Shown piece by piece: positions 26,306-34,284 of a DNA stretch of 64,000 nt. Below the pieces are notes generated by a model, which searched no databases, was not told where the DNA came from, and saw only the letters and a list, made by a program, of their open reading frames with translations. The position numbers and the translations under genes were made by a program. How positions within the stretch are numbered: the first letter of the stretch is position 1; every line of letters starts with the position of its first letter. This DNA comes from Allokutzneria sp. A3M-2-11 16 (GTDB taxonomy: Bacteria > Actinomycetota > Actinomycetes > Mycobacteriales > Pseudonocardiaceae), in contig NZ_JANAVO010000004.1 in the NCBI RefSeq assembly GCF_024213555.1, positions 434,001-498,000 of the forward strand, given 5' to 3'.

Positions 26306-26390
26306 GCCCTGAACGAGTCGTTCGGGGCGTTGGGGTCCCTGAACGACTCGTTCAGGGCACCTAACGCCCCAAATGCGTCGTTGGGGGCGT
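26306..26390. repeat. TGAACGAGTCGTTC palindrome family, copy 2
   Basis: Perfect 18-bp arms (GCCCTGAACGAGTCGTTC at 26306-26323, complement at 26341-26358), then the same second hairpin ACGCCCCAA..TTGGGGGCGT (26364-26390). Same layout as copy 1 in the same gap and orientation. The rest of the gap to 26516 contains only the promoter region of the next gene. Confidence 0.8.
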
Positions 26391-26516
26391 GGGGTGTGGA
26401 GGGGGCGGCCGGGCGGGGGTGAAGGGTGGGCGAACATCTGCCCCTTTGGCCCTGGTCAGCGGGGCGCGCGCGGCTAACGTGAATCGTATTCACCCTGCGA
26501 TCCCCGGGAGACCGCG

Positions 26517-27431
26517 ATGCGCCGCTGGACTCTGTTGCTGACCGTCGCCGCCCTGCTGAGCGCCCCACTGCCTGCCGTGGCGGCCCCGCCGGTGCGCGTG
26601 CTCACGCACAACGTCAAGTTCCTGCCGAAGATCGCCGCGCCGACGGACGCCCAGGACACCCGGGCCGGGCTGATCGCCAACGCGAGCTACATCAAGGGCT
26701 ACGACGTCGTCGTGCTCAACGAGGTCTTCGACAACCCGGCCTCGGAAAAGCTGCTCCAAGGGCTGCGCGCGGAGTACCCGTACCAGACGCCGGTGGTGGG
26801 CCGGGGCGACGCGGGCTGGGACGGGACCTACGGCGACCCGCAGTTCGACCTGGAGGACGGCGGCGTCGCGATTGTCAGCAAGTTCCCGATCTCCGCGCGC
26901 AACCAGTACATCTTCACCAACGGTTGCGGCGCGGACGGCTTCTCCAGCAAGGGTTTCGCCCACGCGAAGATCACTGTGCGCGGGCTGACGGTGAACGTGG
27001 TCGGCACCCACGTCCAAGCCGACGACAGCACGTGTCCCGCCGGAAGGGCGCGGGCGCTGCGCGCCGAGCAGTTCCGCGAGATCGACTCCTACCTGGACCA
27101 GCGGGTCACCGGGACGACGGTCATCGCGGGTGACCTCAACGTGCACCGCGACGGGCCGGAGTACCCGGGCATGCTCACCGACCTGGACGCGCTCGCGCCG
27201 ACCTCATACGCCGGTCCGCCGTCCTGGTCGCCGTCGCGCAACTCCATGGCGAGCGGATCGGAGGAGCACTTGGACTACGTGCTGCTGCGCCGGGGCGCGG
27301 GCAGGGCGGCGTGGCGCAACGAGACGCTGCTGGTGAAGTCGCCGGAGTGGCAGGTGAAGATGCTCGGAGTGGTGGTCCGGCGCGACGACGAGTACTCCGA
27401 CCACTTCCCGGTCGCGGGGTCCGCGGGATGA
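26517..27431 (+). CDS. Secreted sphingomyelinase-type endonuclease/exonuclease/phosphatase-fold protein
   Basis: Predicted 304 aa. Signal peptide MRRWTLLLTVAALLSAPLPAVA. EEP-fold motifs: LTHNVKFLP (Asn), NEVFDN (catalytic Glu), GTHVQADD, AGDLNVHRD (Asp/Asn) and the terminal SDHFPV (Asp-His pair). The HNV, NEVF and THxQA forms are those of the neutral/bacterial sphingomyelinase C branch rather than DNase I. Likely a secreted phospholipid or sphingolipid phosphodiesterase, possibly a virulence- or phosphate-related hydrolase like the neighbouring phoD. Confidence 0.82.
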   Translation: MRRWTLLLTVAALLSAPLPAVAAPPVRVLTHNVKFLPKIAAPTDAQDTRAGLIANASYIKGYDVVVLNEVFDNPASEKLLQGLRAEYPYQTPVVGRGDAGWDGTYGDPQFDLEDGGVAIVSKFPISARNQYIFTNGCGADGFSSKGFAHAKITVRGLTVNVVGTHVQADDSTCPAGRARALRAEQFREIDSYLDQRVTGTTVIAGDLNVHRDGPEYPGMLTDLDALAPTSYAGPPSWSPSRNSMASGSEEHLDYVLLRRGAGRAAWRNETLLVKSPEWQVKMLGVVVRRDDEYSDHFPVAGSAG

Positions 27432-27500
27432 GACGGCTTTGAGACGCTTTCGGCAACAGTGAGCCCGTTTTCGCAGCTCAACGGCTCATAACCTGCTCAC

Positions 27501-28844
27501 ATGGCCCTCCCGATCACCGTCGACCGCGACCGCGGCGTCCCGCTCCACCGGCAGATCGCCGAGCAGCTGACCGAGCTGGTCGAGCGCGGAGTGCTCGGGG
27601 CGGGCACGCGGCTGCCGTCCACGCGCGCCCTCGCCGCGTCCTTCGGCGTCTCGCGCGGGGTGGCCGTCGCCGCCTACGACCTGTTGTTCGCGGCTGGGGT
27701 GCTGCGCGGGCGGCGCGGCGCGGGCAGCTACGTGCAGGGCTTGCCGAGCGTCCGCAGGACGACGGGCCCGATGCACGGGATGCCGCCGCCGATCGATCTT
27801 CGGCCCGGGCAGAGCAACCTGACCCGCTTCCCCCGCGAGGCGTGGCGGGCGGCGTGGCGCGCGGCCGGGCACGTCCTGCCGAGACCCGCGCCACCACTGG
27901 GATTGCCCAGGTTGCGGGCCGCGCTGACGGACTACCTGGAGCGCAACCGCGGACTGGCGATGGCCAATCACGAGGTGATCGTGACTGGCGGGCCGAGCCA
28001 TTCGGCGGAGCTGCTGGTCCGCGCGGTGTGCAAAGCCGACGACATCGTCGCGGTGGAGGACCCGGCGCCGTGGCCGCTGCGCGCGTTCGTCGGCGCACTC
28101 GGCCCAATGGTGCGGCCGGTGCCGGTGTGGCCGGACGGCTTGTGGCTGGACCTGCCGTCCAAGGCGCGCCTCGTGTTCACCTCGCCGGACGGCCACGATC
28201 CGCTCGGCACGCGGATGCCCTTGTGGCGGAGGCGGGCGCTGCTGGACTGGTCGCGCGCGGCGGACTCGGTGCTGGTCGAGCTGGGCCAGGAGGTTCCGGA
28301 GCACCACGAGCCGGTGCCGAGCCTTCTCCAGCTCGGAGACCGAGCATCGGTGGTGCACATCGGTTCTCTGCGCTCGCTGTTCGGTTCCGCGCTGCCACTG
28401 GGCTATCTCGTGGTGCCGCGGCGGTTCGTGCCCCGGCTGGAGGTGGTGCTGACCGAGACCGTCGCGCGGCCCGCCCCGGTTCCACAGGAGGCGGCGGCCG
28501 AACTCCTCCAGCGCGGCGCGGTGCAGCGCTACCGCACCCGGCTCACCGAGCTGCACGCGCTGCGGTTGGCCGCGGTCCGTTCCGGGTTGGAGGACCTGCC
28601 GGTGGAGGTGCGCGGGTCGATCAGCGCGGGCACGGCGACGGTGCTGCTGCCGCAGGGCGTCACCGCGGGCGCCGTGCTGGAGCGGCTGCGGCCGAAACTC
28701 GTGGTCGACCCGATCGTGTTCAACGGGGGCGAGGGCCTGGTGCTCGGCTGCGCGCACCTCGACGAAGGCACCTTGCGCACCGCGATCTCCTTGCTGGGCA
28801 AGGCGATCGCCGATGTGCCACCCATGCTCAGCCGCGCGGGCTGA
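27501..28844 (+). CDS. MocR/GntR-type regulator with degenerate aminotransferase domain
   Basis: Predicted 447 aa. Residues 1-75: GntR winged helix (PLHRQIAEQLTELVERG, TRLPSTRALAASFGVSRGVAVAAYDLL). Residues about 95-447: fold-type I aminotransferase-like domain (VTGGPSHSAELLVRAVC, VAVEDPAPWPLRAFV). Where MocR proteins have the PLP lysine in GTFSKTLAPALRLGY, this one reads GSLRSLFGSALPLGY, so no Lys is available. The upstream EDDYDSEF element reads ELGQEVPE, losing the PLP-contacting Asp and Tyr. It may bind a ligand without PLP, or not at all. It is convergent with cutA and overlaps it by 17 bp. Confidence 0.82.
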   Translation: MALPITVDRDRGVPLHRQIAEQLTELVERGVLGAGTRLPSTRALAASFGVSRGVAVAAYDLLFAAGVLRGRRGAGSYVQGLPSVRRTTGPMHGMPPPIDLRPGQSNLTRFPREAWRAAWRAAGHVLPRPAPPLGLPRLRAALTDYLERNRGLAMANHEVIVTGGPSHSAELLVRAVCKADDIVAVEDPAPWPLRAFVGALGPMVRPVPVWPDGLWLDLPSKARLVFTSPDGHDPLGTRMPLWRRRALLDWSRAADSVLVELGQEVPEHHEPVPSLLQLGDRASVVHIGSLRSLFGSALPLGYLVVPRRFVPRLEVVLTETVARPAPVPQEAAAELLQRGAVQRYRTRLTELHALRLAAVRSGLEDLPVEVRGSISAGTATVLLPQGVTAGAVLERLRPKLVVDPIVFNGGEGLVLGCAHLDEGTLRTAISLLGKAIADVPPMLSRAG

Positions 28845-29151
28845 CCTGTTCGGTAACCCAGTCGAGGTAGTCCTGCGAGCCACCGGTGATGGGCACGGCC
28901 ACCAGTTCGGGCACCTCGTAGGAGTGGTGCGCGCGCACGTGCTTGCTGAGCTCCTCCATGCGCTCCTCGGCCGTCTTGATCACCAGCTGCCACTCCTGGT
29001 CGACGCACACCTCGCCCCGCCACCGGTAAACGCTGCGCACCGGGCCGACGACCTGCACGCACGCGGCGAGGCCATCGGCGACCAGCGAGCGCGCCAGGTC
29101 CTCGGCGGCGTCCGCGCTGTCCAGGGTGGTGAAAACCATCAGGTGTCCCAC
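28828..29151 (-). CDS. cutA: CutA1-like divalent-cation tolerance protein
   Basis: Predicted 107 aa. Standard CutA sequence: MVFTTLDSADAAEDLARSLVADGLAACVQVV, SVYRWRGEV, EWQLVIKTAEERMEEL, HSYEVPELVAVPI and DYLDWV. These are the conserved trimer-forming ferredoxin-like core. GTG 29151 is chosen because a TAGCCT -10 stands six bases before it; ATG 29139 is an alternative. It lies directly downstream of yidC and its promoter overlaps the yidC stop. Confidence 0.88.
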   Translation of the reverse strand: MGHLMVFTTLDSADAAEDLARSLVADGLAACVQVVGPVRSVYRWRGEVCVDQEWQLVIKTAEERMEELSKHVRAHHSYEVPELVAVPITGGSQDYLDWVTEQVSPRG

Positions 29152-29157
29152 ACCACG

Positions 29158-29163
29158 AGGCTA
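29158..29163 (-). promoter_or_regulatory. -10 hexamer TAGCCT, probable leaderless promoter of cutA
   Basis: The minus strand reads TAGCCT then six bases then GTG at 29151, i.e. -12 to -7 of the start codon. The hexamer begins inside the yidC TAG stop. The same hexamer and spacing occur before the ornithine aminotransferase gene at 34547. Confidence 0.45.
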
Positions 29164-29853
29164 GGACGAAGCCCCATGCTTGTCACGCAACAGGATCGCG
29201 CGCTGCACAGCCGTCCACGCGGTGGTGACCAACAGGTAAATGCCTGCCGCGAGCGGGACGAACAAGGCGATCACCACGGTCACGTAGTGCACCATCCGCA
29301 GGCACCCGGGGCCGCCCGGCGGCTGTCTGCGCGCGGTCCACCAACCGACCAGCGTGATCAACCCGAGCAGCGCGCCGAAGACGACGACCGCCTCCACGCT
29401 GAACCCGACCCCGAACACGTACGAGCCCAGCGGAACCCCGAGCACGTCCTCGGTGAGCAGGTCGTTGGCCTGCCCGTTGACGGCGGGCATGCTGAACAGC
29501 CGGTACATGACCACGAAGAACGGGATCTGCGCGAGCGTGGGCAGCATCCCGACGAAGATCCCGGAGCTGCGGTAGAACGCCAGCGTCTCGCGCTGCAACC
29601 GCTCCTGGTCGTCGGAGTACTTCTCCTGGAGCTCCTTCAGCCGCGGCAGCAGCACCTCGCGCTTGCGCTCCGCCTTGGCCTGGGCGAACCCCAAGGGCAG
29701 CAACAGGATTCGCACGGCCATGGTGAACAGGACGATCGCGACGGCCGTCGCCGCGCCCCCGAAGACGGATTGGACGGCACCCGCGATGGCGCTGACGAGG
29801 TGGTAGGCACCTTCGATCGGCGCACCGAAGACGGTGTCGAGGAAGTCGGACAT
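29161..29853 (-). CDS. yidC: YidC/Oxa1-family membrane protein insertase, short actinobacterial type
   Basis: Predicted 230 aa from ATG 29853 (GTG 29865 would add four residues). About five membrane segments: AGAVQSVFGGAATAVAIVLFTMAVRILLLPLG is the first insertase helix. A basic cytoplasmic loop AKAERKREVLLPRLKELQEKYSDD is followed by FVGMLPTLAQIPFFVVMYRLF and two late helices. No N-terminal lipoprotein or periplasmic domain. There is no rnpA, rpmH or jag nearby, so it is probably an accessory copy. Inserts small membrane proteins. Confidence 0.88.
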   Translation of the reverse strand: MSDFLDTVFGAPIEGAYHLVSAIAGAVQSVFGGAATAVAIVLFTMAVRILLLPLGFAQAKAERKREVLLPRLKELQEKYSDDQERLQRETLAFYRSSGIFVGMLPTLAQIPFFVVMYRLFSMPAVNGQANDLLTEDVLGVPLGSYVFGVGFSVEAVVVFGALLGLITLVGWWTARRQPPGGPGCLRMVHYVTVVIALFVPLAAGIYLLVTTAWTAVQRAILLRDKHGASS

Positions 29854-29874
29854 TGCACCGTCCACAGTAGATGG

Positions 29875-30444
29875 TCAATCCCGGTGCGCCCGGAACCGCA
29901 TCTTTTCCTTCGGGCGCACGGTCATTTCTACCCTGTCGAAGCCCGCCGCGCGCAGCCTCCCGGGCAGCGTGTCCGGATCGACCGGGTTGAAGGTGTCCCC
30001 GATGTGGATCAACCTGAAGCCCAGCGAGTGGACGCCGTCCGAACCGGTGAACACCCCGCCGGGCCGCAGCACCCGGAACGCCTCGGCGAAGAGCCGGTCC
30101 TGCAACGCCGCGGTGGGCACGTGGTGCAACATCGTGAAGCACACGACCGCGCTGAAGTCCTTGTCCGGCAAGGGAAGTGCGGTGCCGTCACCCTGGAGGA
30201 CGCGAACCCGGCCACCGTGCAGCCGCTCCAGCCGCCCCGCCATCGCCTCGTCGATCTCGACCGAGGTCAGCCGGGGAACCAGGTCGACGAGGGCCCGGGT
30301 GGTGGCGCCGTATCCCGGCCCGATCTCCAGGACGTCCTCACCCAGGTCCGTCCCGTCCAGCGCCCACGGGATCTGCTTGTCCCGCACGTCCTTCGCCCAC
30401 GTCTCGGAGCCGCACAACCACTGGTGGTACCGGTTCATCCCCAT
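29875..30444 (-). CDS. SAM-dependent class I methyltransferase
   Basis: Predicted 189 aa. Motif I VLEIGPGYGATT near residue 39, acidic motif II VEIDEAMAGRLER, motif post-I QGDGTALPLPDKDFSAVVCFTMLHHVP, and LRPGGVFTGSD. These are the features of small ubiquinone/menaquinone-type methyltransferases. ATG 30444 is fixed by a TACCGT -10 six bases upstream. Divergent from an AraC-type regulator across a 55-bp gap, and yidC follows 21 bp downstream. Substrate unknown. Confidence 0.87.
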   Translation of the reverse strand: MGMNRYHQWLCGSETWAKDVRDKQIPWALDGTDLGEDVLEIGPGYGATTRALVDLVPRLTSVEIDEAMAGRLERLHGGRVRVLQGDGTALPLPDKDFSAVVCFTMLHHVPTAALQDRLFAEAFRVLRPGGVFTGSDGVHSLGFRLIHIGDTFNPVDPDTLPGRLRAAGFDRVEMTVRPKEKMRFRAHRD

Positions 30445-30450
30445 GCCGCG

Positions 30451-30456
30451 ACGGTA
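30451..30456 (-). promoter_or_regulatory. -10 hexamer TACCGT, probable leaderless promoter of the methyltransferase
   Basis: The minus strand reads TACCGT, six bases, then ATG at 30444 (positions -12 to -7). With 30486-30491 it makes a compact divergent promoter pair in a 55-bp gap. Confidence 0.45.
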
Positions 30457-30485
30457 GGGACGGCGCCGCCGTGACCGCTACGAGC

Positions 30486-30491
30486 TACGCT
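30486..30491 (+). promoter_or_regulatory. -10 hexamer TACGCT upstream of the AraC-type regulator
   Basis: TACGCT ends eight bases before ATG 30500 and no ribosome site lies between, so the mRNA would start at or within two bases of the ATG. The spacing is slightly longer than in the other leaderless promoters here. Confidence 0.4.
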
Positions 30492-30499
30492 GCCAACTG

Positions 30500-31267
30500 A
30501 TGTCGCTCAACGGCCAGCTGGTCCCGGAACCCTCCTTCAACGTGATCATGGTGGGCAGCCTCGACATGCCGGGCGGGCTGCGCTTCGAGCGGCACACCCA
30601 TCCCGTGCACCAGCTGAACTGGGCGACCGACGGCGTGATCACGGTGACGGCCGACAACGGCACCTGGGTTCTGCCGAGCACGCGCGCGCTGTGGATTCCG
30701 GCCGAGGTCGAGCACAGCACCGCCGCGATCGGCCCCGCGGTCATGCGCAGCGTCTACTTCCCGTTGCGGGACTGCCCGATCGACTGGTCCGAGCCGACCG
30801 TGATCGCGGTCAGCCCACTGCTCGGCCAGCTCATCGACCACCTCAGCCGGGACGGCCTCGCCCCGGACGAGCGCACACGCGCCGAGGCCGTGGTTTTCGA
30901 CCTGCTACAGCCGGTTTCGGTGACCACGTTGGAGCTGCCGATCCCTGCCGACGCACGGGCCCGCGCGGTGGTCGACGCGCTGCGCGCCGATCCCGCCGAC
31001 GACCGCGACCTCGCGAGCTGGGGTCGCTTCGCCGGGGCCAGCGAACGAACACTGGCCCGGCTCTTCGTCGGCGAGACCGGCATGACCTTCGGCCACTGGC
31101 GCGCGCAGAACCGCATGTGCGCCGCCCTGCCGCTGCTCGCGGAAGGGATCGCGGTGGGCACGGTGGCCCGCCGCGTCGGCTACGGCACCGCGAGCGCCTT
31201 CGTGGCCGCGTTCCGCCGTGCGTTCGGGGTTTCCCCCGGCAGCTACTTCTCGAGGGCCTCTTTGTGA
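30500..31267 (+). CDS. AraC-family transcriptional regulator (cupin sensor)
   Basis: Predicted 255 aa. N-terminal cupin half: RFERHTHPVHQLNWATDGV and WVLPSTRALWIPAEVEHS. C-terminal AraC domain with two helix-turn-helices: SWGRFAGASERTLARLFVGETGMTFGHWRAQNRM and VGTVARRVGYGTASAFVAAFRRAFGVSPGSYF. This resembles the NimR/YidZ-type group that often controls an adjacent transporter. Here the divergent gene is the methyltransferase. The last codons lie inside one arm of the inverted repeat at 31254-31416. Confidence 0.88.
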   Translation: MSLNGQLVPEPSFNVIMVGSLDMPGGLRFERHTHPVHQLNWATDGVITVTADNGTWVLPSTRALWIPAEVEHSTAAIGPAVMRSVYFPLRDCPIDWSEPTVIAVSPLLGQLIDHLSRDGLAPDERTRAEAVVFDLLQPVSVTTLELPIPADARARAVVDALRADPADDRDLASWGRFAGASERTLARLFVGETGMTFGHWRAQNRMCAALPLLAEGIAVGTVARRVGYGTASAFVAAFRRAFGVSPGSYFSRASL

Positions 31268-31416
31268 GGTCTCGTTCGATGAGAGTCGGGATCGAGGTCG
31301 TTCCTGGCAAGACTCGGGGGAGGCCGCGTACCGGTGTTGTACGTGGCCTTCGCCGAGGCGCAGCCAGGGGCGGGCTCGGCCCGGCTATCGCGAACACGGA
31401 CCTCTCAAAGAGGCCC
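31254..31416. repeat. 18-bp inverted repeat holding the stop codons of two convergent genes
   Basis: Left arm GGGCCTCTTTGTGAGGTC (31254-31271) and right arm GACCTCTCAAAGAGGCCC (31399-31416) are inverted copies with one mismatch. The araC TGA (31265-31267) lies in the left arm and the TGA of the minus-strand gene (31405-31407) in the right. The 127 bp between carry no gene. This could be a bidirectional processing/termination structure or the ends of a small inserted element. Confidence 0.65.
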
Positions 31417-31662
31417 TAGATAGGTGTCTGTTCGTTCTCGGGCCAGGGCGAAGTCGTCCGCGGCGGAGAGCAGGTCCCCCGCGGCCGCTCCGAGCAGGGC
31501 CATCGCGTCCTGCAGCTCGTAGCCCGATCCCGGCTCCATCACCGAGTTCAGCTCCGGCCGCAGCTCGTCGAGGATGCGCCCGGCGAGCTCGCGCAGCTGC
31601 TCCTCCGGGAGCGTGCCGCGCGCCATCGCCAGGCGCCGGTGCACCGCGCCGATGGAGGTCAT
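31405..31662 (-). CDS. Small helical protein of a two-gene pair (second gene)
   Basis: Predicted 85 aa from ATG 31662, overlapping the stop of its upstream partner by 4 bp. Almost entirely helical: GAVHRRLAMARGTLPEEQLRELAGRILDEL, then DAMALLGAAAGDLLSAADDFALARERTDTYL. No signal peptide, no Cys. Not recognised. The coupling says the two small proteins are made together and may bind each other, like other short helical partner pairs. Confidence 0.55.
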   Translation of the reverse strand: MTSIGAVHRRLAMARGTLPEEQLRELAGRILDELRPELNSVMEPGSGYELQDAMALLGAAAGDLLSAADDFALARERTDTYLGPL

Positions 31663-31940
31663 ACGTCCTCCCGCGCGGCGCGTTCGCGGACGGCGGCCTC
31701 GCGCAGCAGTTCCGCGGCGCGGTGCAGCCGGTAGACCGCGTCGTTGATCTTCTGGACCCCTGTCGCGGCATACGCCTGGGCCGTGGCGGCTTCCGGATGG
31801 GACGAGCCGACCCACGTCAGCACCAGTTCGGAGTGCGCGTGCTCGGCGGCTTCGCGGTGCCCCGCCGTCTCCCCCGCGCACTCCCCGGTGCGGTCGGCGA
31901 GGGCATACAGCACCTCGGTCCCGGTCTCCAGCGTCGTCAA
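31659..31940 (-). CDS. Small helical protein of a two-gene pair (first gene)
   Basis: Predicted 93 aa. The start is a TTG at 31940 with AGGAGGG seven bases before it, the best ribosome site available. The chain is helical throughout (TGTEVLYALADRTGECAGETAGHREAAEHAHSEL, then QKINDAVYRLHRAAELLREAAVRERAA). Function not recognised. The length and coiled character recall WXG100-like or chaperone-like partners, but no WxG motif is present. Confidence 0.55.
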   Translation of the reverse strand: MTTLETGTEVLYALADRTGECAGETAGHREAAEHAHSELVLTWVGSSHPEAATAQAYAATGVQKINDAVYRLHRAAELLREAAVRERAAREDV

Positions 31941-32136
31941 CGCCTAACCCTCCTCGCCAGCTCCCGGCCCCGGACGCGTACCCCTTGATCGTGCCAGCAA
32001 CCGCGGCCCGCCCGCGCGCGGGTCACCGCTACGGAGTACTGGCGGAAACGGTGGACCCCGCGAGGAAAGTCAAGTCTTTCGACTCACGAAGAAAACTGTT
32101 AGCCGGTTCGGCCCAACCTATTCACACGCGGTCCAC

Positions 32137-32173
32137 AAAAAACCGCCGCCGCCCTCATCGAGGACGGCGGCGG
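32137..32173 (-). terminator. Rho-independent terminator of the SGNH hydrolase gene
   Basis: On the minus strand: CCGCCGCCGTCCT, a short loop, AGGGCGGCGGCGG and TTTTTT. The stem is about 13 bp with one mismatch and the T-run is six bases, beginning about 15 bases after the stop codon of the gene at 32189-32983. Confidence 0.88.
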
Positions 32174-32188
32174 AGTGAACTCAAAATG

Positions 32189-32983
32189 TCACCCGATAGC
32201 GGCCTTGAACGCCGCGAGGTAGCCCTGGGAATGTCCGTTGGTGTTCGGGTGGTAGGACTCGTTGATCGGCCAGGACAGGCCGTTGAGCCATTCCGCGCTG
32301 GAACAGATGCCGTGTCCGTTGAACCGGTCGCGGATGTCGGCGAAGCGGAAGCCCGCCGCGGCGACCCGGCCGGAGATGACGCCGGAGAGGATGTCGGCGC
32401 CCTGGTTCAACCGCTCCCGCTTGGCCTTGCTCAGGCCGCCGAGGCCGCAGGTGCCCAGGTCGAAGAGGCGGGGGTAGTTGAACACCACGACCTTGGCCGA
32501 CGGCGCCTTGGACTTGATCTTGGAGTAGGTGGCGTCGAGCTTCGCGGGCAGGGTGGTCCGCGCCTGGTTGACCGCCTCGGCCACCTTGTCGAAGCAGCTC
32601 TGGTCGCTGCCGAGCTGGCAGGAGGTGAGCACGCTGGCGAAGCCGACGTCGTTGCCGCCGACCGACAGGCTGATCAGCGAGGTGGACGCGGTGAGCTGGT
32701 CGGCCTGCTTCTGCACGTCCGGCGTGCGCCCGCCGGAGCACGCGATGAACTTGAAGGAGGCCGGGTTGTTGGCCTTCGCCCACAGCGGCGCGTAGGCCAC
32801 CGGGCTCCTGCGGCAGTCACCGCTGGAGGAGTCGTAGGTCCGGGTGCCCACCCCGGAGTCGTACGAGTCGCCCATCGCCACATAGTTCTCCGCCGCCCTC
32901 GGAGCCGCAATTGCGGGCGTCGCGGCGACAATGCTTAACGAGATGGCCGCGGCTGCCACCGCGAAATATGCCTTTGCGCCCAC
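32189..32983 (-). CDS. Secreted SGNH/GDSL hydrolase (lipase/esterase)
   Basis: Predicted 264 aa. Signal peptide through ATPAIAAPRA. Block I YVAMGDSYDSGVGT (nucleophile Ser), block III LSVGGNDVGF (Gly and Asn), block V SYHPNTNGHSQGY (His). Six cysteines in the mature part fit three disulphides, as in the Streptomyces extracellular lipase/esterase family (SsEst and rimosus lipase type). The usual GDSYSSG reads GDSYDSG here. Monocistronic with its own terminator. Confidence 0.9.
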   Translation of the reverse strand: MGAKAYFAVAAAAISLSIVAATPAIAAPRAAENYVAMGDSYDSGVGTRTYDSSSGDCRRSPVAYAPLWAKANNPASFKFIACSGGRTPDVQKQADQLTASTSLISLSVGGNDVGFASVLTSCQLGSDQSCFDKVAEAVNQARTTLPAKLDATYSKIKSKAPSAKVVVFNYPRLFDLGTCGLGGLSKAKRERLNQGADILSGVISGRVAAAGFRFADIRDRFNGHGICSSAEWLNGLSWPINESYHPNTNGHSQGYLAAFKAAIG

Positions 32984-33126
32984 AAGGGCCTCCCCACGAC
33001 GTTGCGTGACCTAACACATAACTCATGAGTAGCACGCAGCGTCGCGGGGAGGAAGATGCAGAATTCGCCGGTGAGGCGAAATTAGCCTGAACAGCTCTCC
33101 TTATCTGCTCCATCCGCCTGACGACG

Positions 33127-34284
33127 TCAGGCTGGCACCACGCAGACCGGCCTCGGCGTGCTCAGCGCGGTACCGGCCCGGGTGAGCCCGCCGGTGGCCC
33201 GGTCCACCTGGAACACGGCCACCCCGGGCGAGCGCTCGTTGGCCACGTACAGGAAGCGGCCGTCGTTGGTGAGCACGATGTGCCGCGGCCACGCACCGCC
33301 GCAGGAGGGCGTCCCGACCGGCTTGAGCGCCCGCCCGGCCGCGCCGACCGCGAAGATCGCGATGCTGTCGTGGCCGCGGTTGGACAGGTACACGAAGCGC
33401 CCGTCCGCGGAAACGATCACCTCGGCCGGGTAGTTGCGCACCGCCCCGCCCGCGGGAGCAGTTGGCACCGTGGCGCCGGGCGTGAGCTTGCCGGTCACCG
33501 CGTCCCACGCGCAGACGGTGATCGTGGAGTCCAGCTCGTTGGCCACGTAGGCCGCGGTCCCGTTGGGGTGGAAGGCGATGTGCCGGGGACCCGCGCCCGG
33601 CTTCAGCTTCGCCTGCGAGTGCCGCTTCAGCTTCCCGGTGCCCAGATCGAGCCGGTAGACGTACACCGAATCGGTGCCGAGGTCGACCGCGTGCAACCAC
33701 CGACCGCTCGGGTCGGTCAGCACCTGGTGCGCGTGCGGTCCCTGCTGCCGATCGGGGTCCGGCCCGGAACCCTTGTGCTGCACCAGGTCCGTCGCCGGGC
33801 CCAGCGCTCCGCCCTCGCGGATCGGGTGCACCGCGACCGATCCGGAGGAGTAGTTGGCGGTCAGCACGTACCGCCCGCTGGGGTGGACCGCGAGGTGGCA
33901 CGGGTCGGCGCCGAGCGCGGACTGCGATCCGAGCGCCTTGAGCCCGCCGTTGGCGTCCACCGCGAACGCGCTGACCCGGCCCTCCGTTGTCTCGTTGACC
34001 GCGTAGACGGTCCTGCGGTTCGGCGCGAGGGTGAGGAAGGACGGGTTGACCACGCCTTCCACCGTGGAGACGACCTTGAGCGCTCCGGTATGGAGGTCCG
34101 CGTCGGCCAGGCCGATGCCCTTCCCGCCACCCGTGCCCAGGGTGTAGCAGCCGAGGTACACCCGCCGCGTCGCGACGCCGTGCGTCGACGCCTGCGCCCC
34201 GTGCGTCATGAGCACGCTCCCCCCGACCACACCACCGAGCACACCGAGGAACCGCCGCCTGCCGAAGCCGTCGCTCTCGATCAT
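33127..34284 (-). CDS. Exported lactonase-family (6-phosphogluconolactonase-like) beta-propeller protein
   Basis: Predicted 385 aa from ATG 34284 (GGAAGGG upstream). The N-terminus GRRRFLGVLGGVVGGSVL is a Tat-like signal. Seven-bladed propeller repeats are visible: VNPSFLTLAPNRRTVYAVNE, DPCHLAVHPSGRYVLTANYSSGSVAVHPI, GPRHIAFHPNGTAAYVANELDSTITV, WPRHIVLTNDGRFLYVANERSPGVAVF. These are signatures of the YbhE/Pgl lactonase family. The export signal makes a pentose-phosphate role unlikely; it more likely acts on an extracellular lactone or is a carbohydrate-binding scaffold. Confidence 0.85.
   Translation of the reverse strand: MIESDGFGRRRFLGVLGGVVGGSVLMTHGAQASTHGVATRRVYLGCYTLGTGGGKGIGLADADLHTGALKVVSTVEGVVNPSFLTLAPNRRTVYAVNETTEGRVSAFAVDANGGLKALGSQSALGADPCHLAVHPSGRYVLTANYSSGSVAVHPIREGGALGPATDLVQHKGSGPDPDRQQGPHAHQVLTDPSGRWLHAVDLGTDSVYVYRLDLGTGKLKRHSQAKLKPGAGPRHIAFHPNGTAAYVANELDSTITVCAWDAVTGKLTPGATVPTAPAGGAVRNYPAEVIVSADGRFVYLSNRGHDSIAIFAVGAAGRALKPVGTPSCGGAWPRHIVLTNDGRFLYVANERSPGVAVFQVDRATGGLTRAGTALSTPRPVCVVPA

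Noticed and set aside
26122-26364. A small gene made of NDSF/NAPN repeats
   Set aside because: It is the translation of the palindrome family; the same low-complexity peptides appear in several frames and again at 47874-48119.
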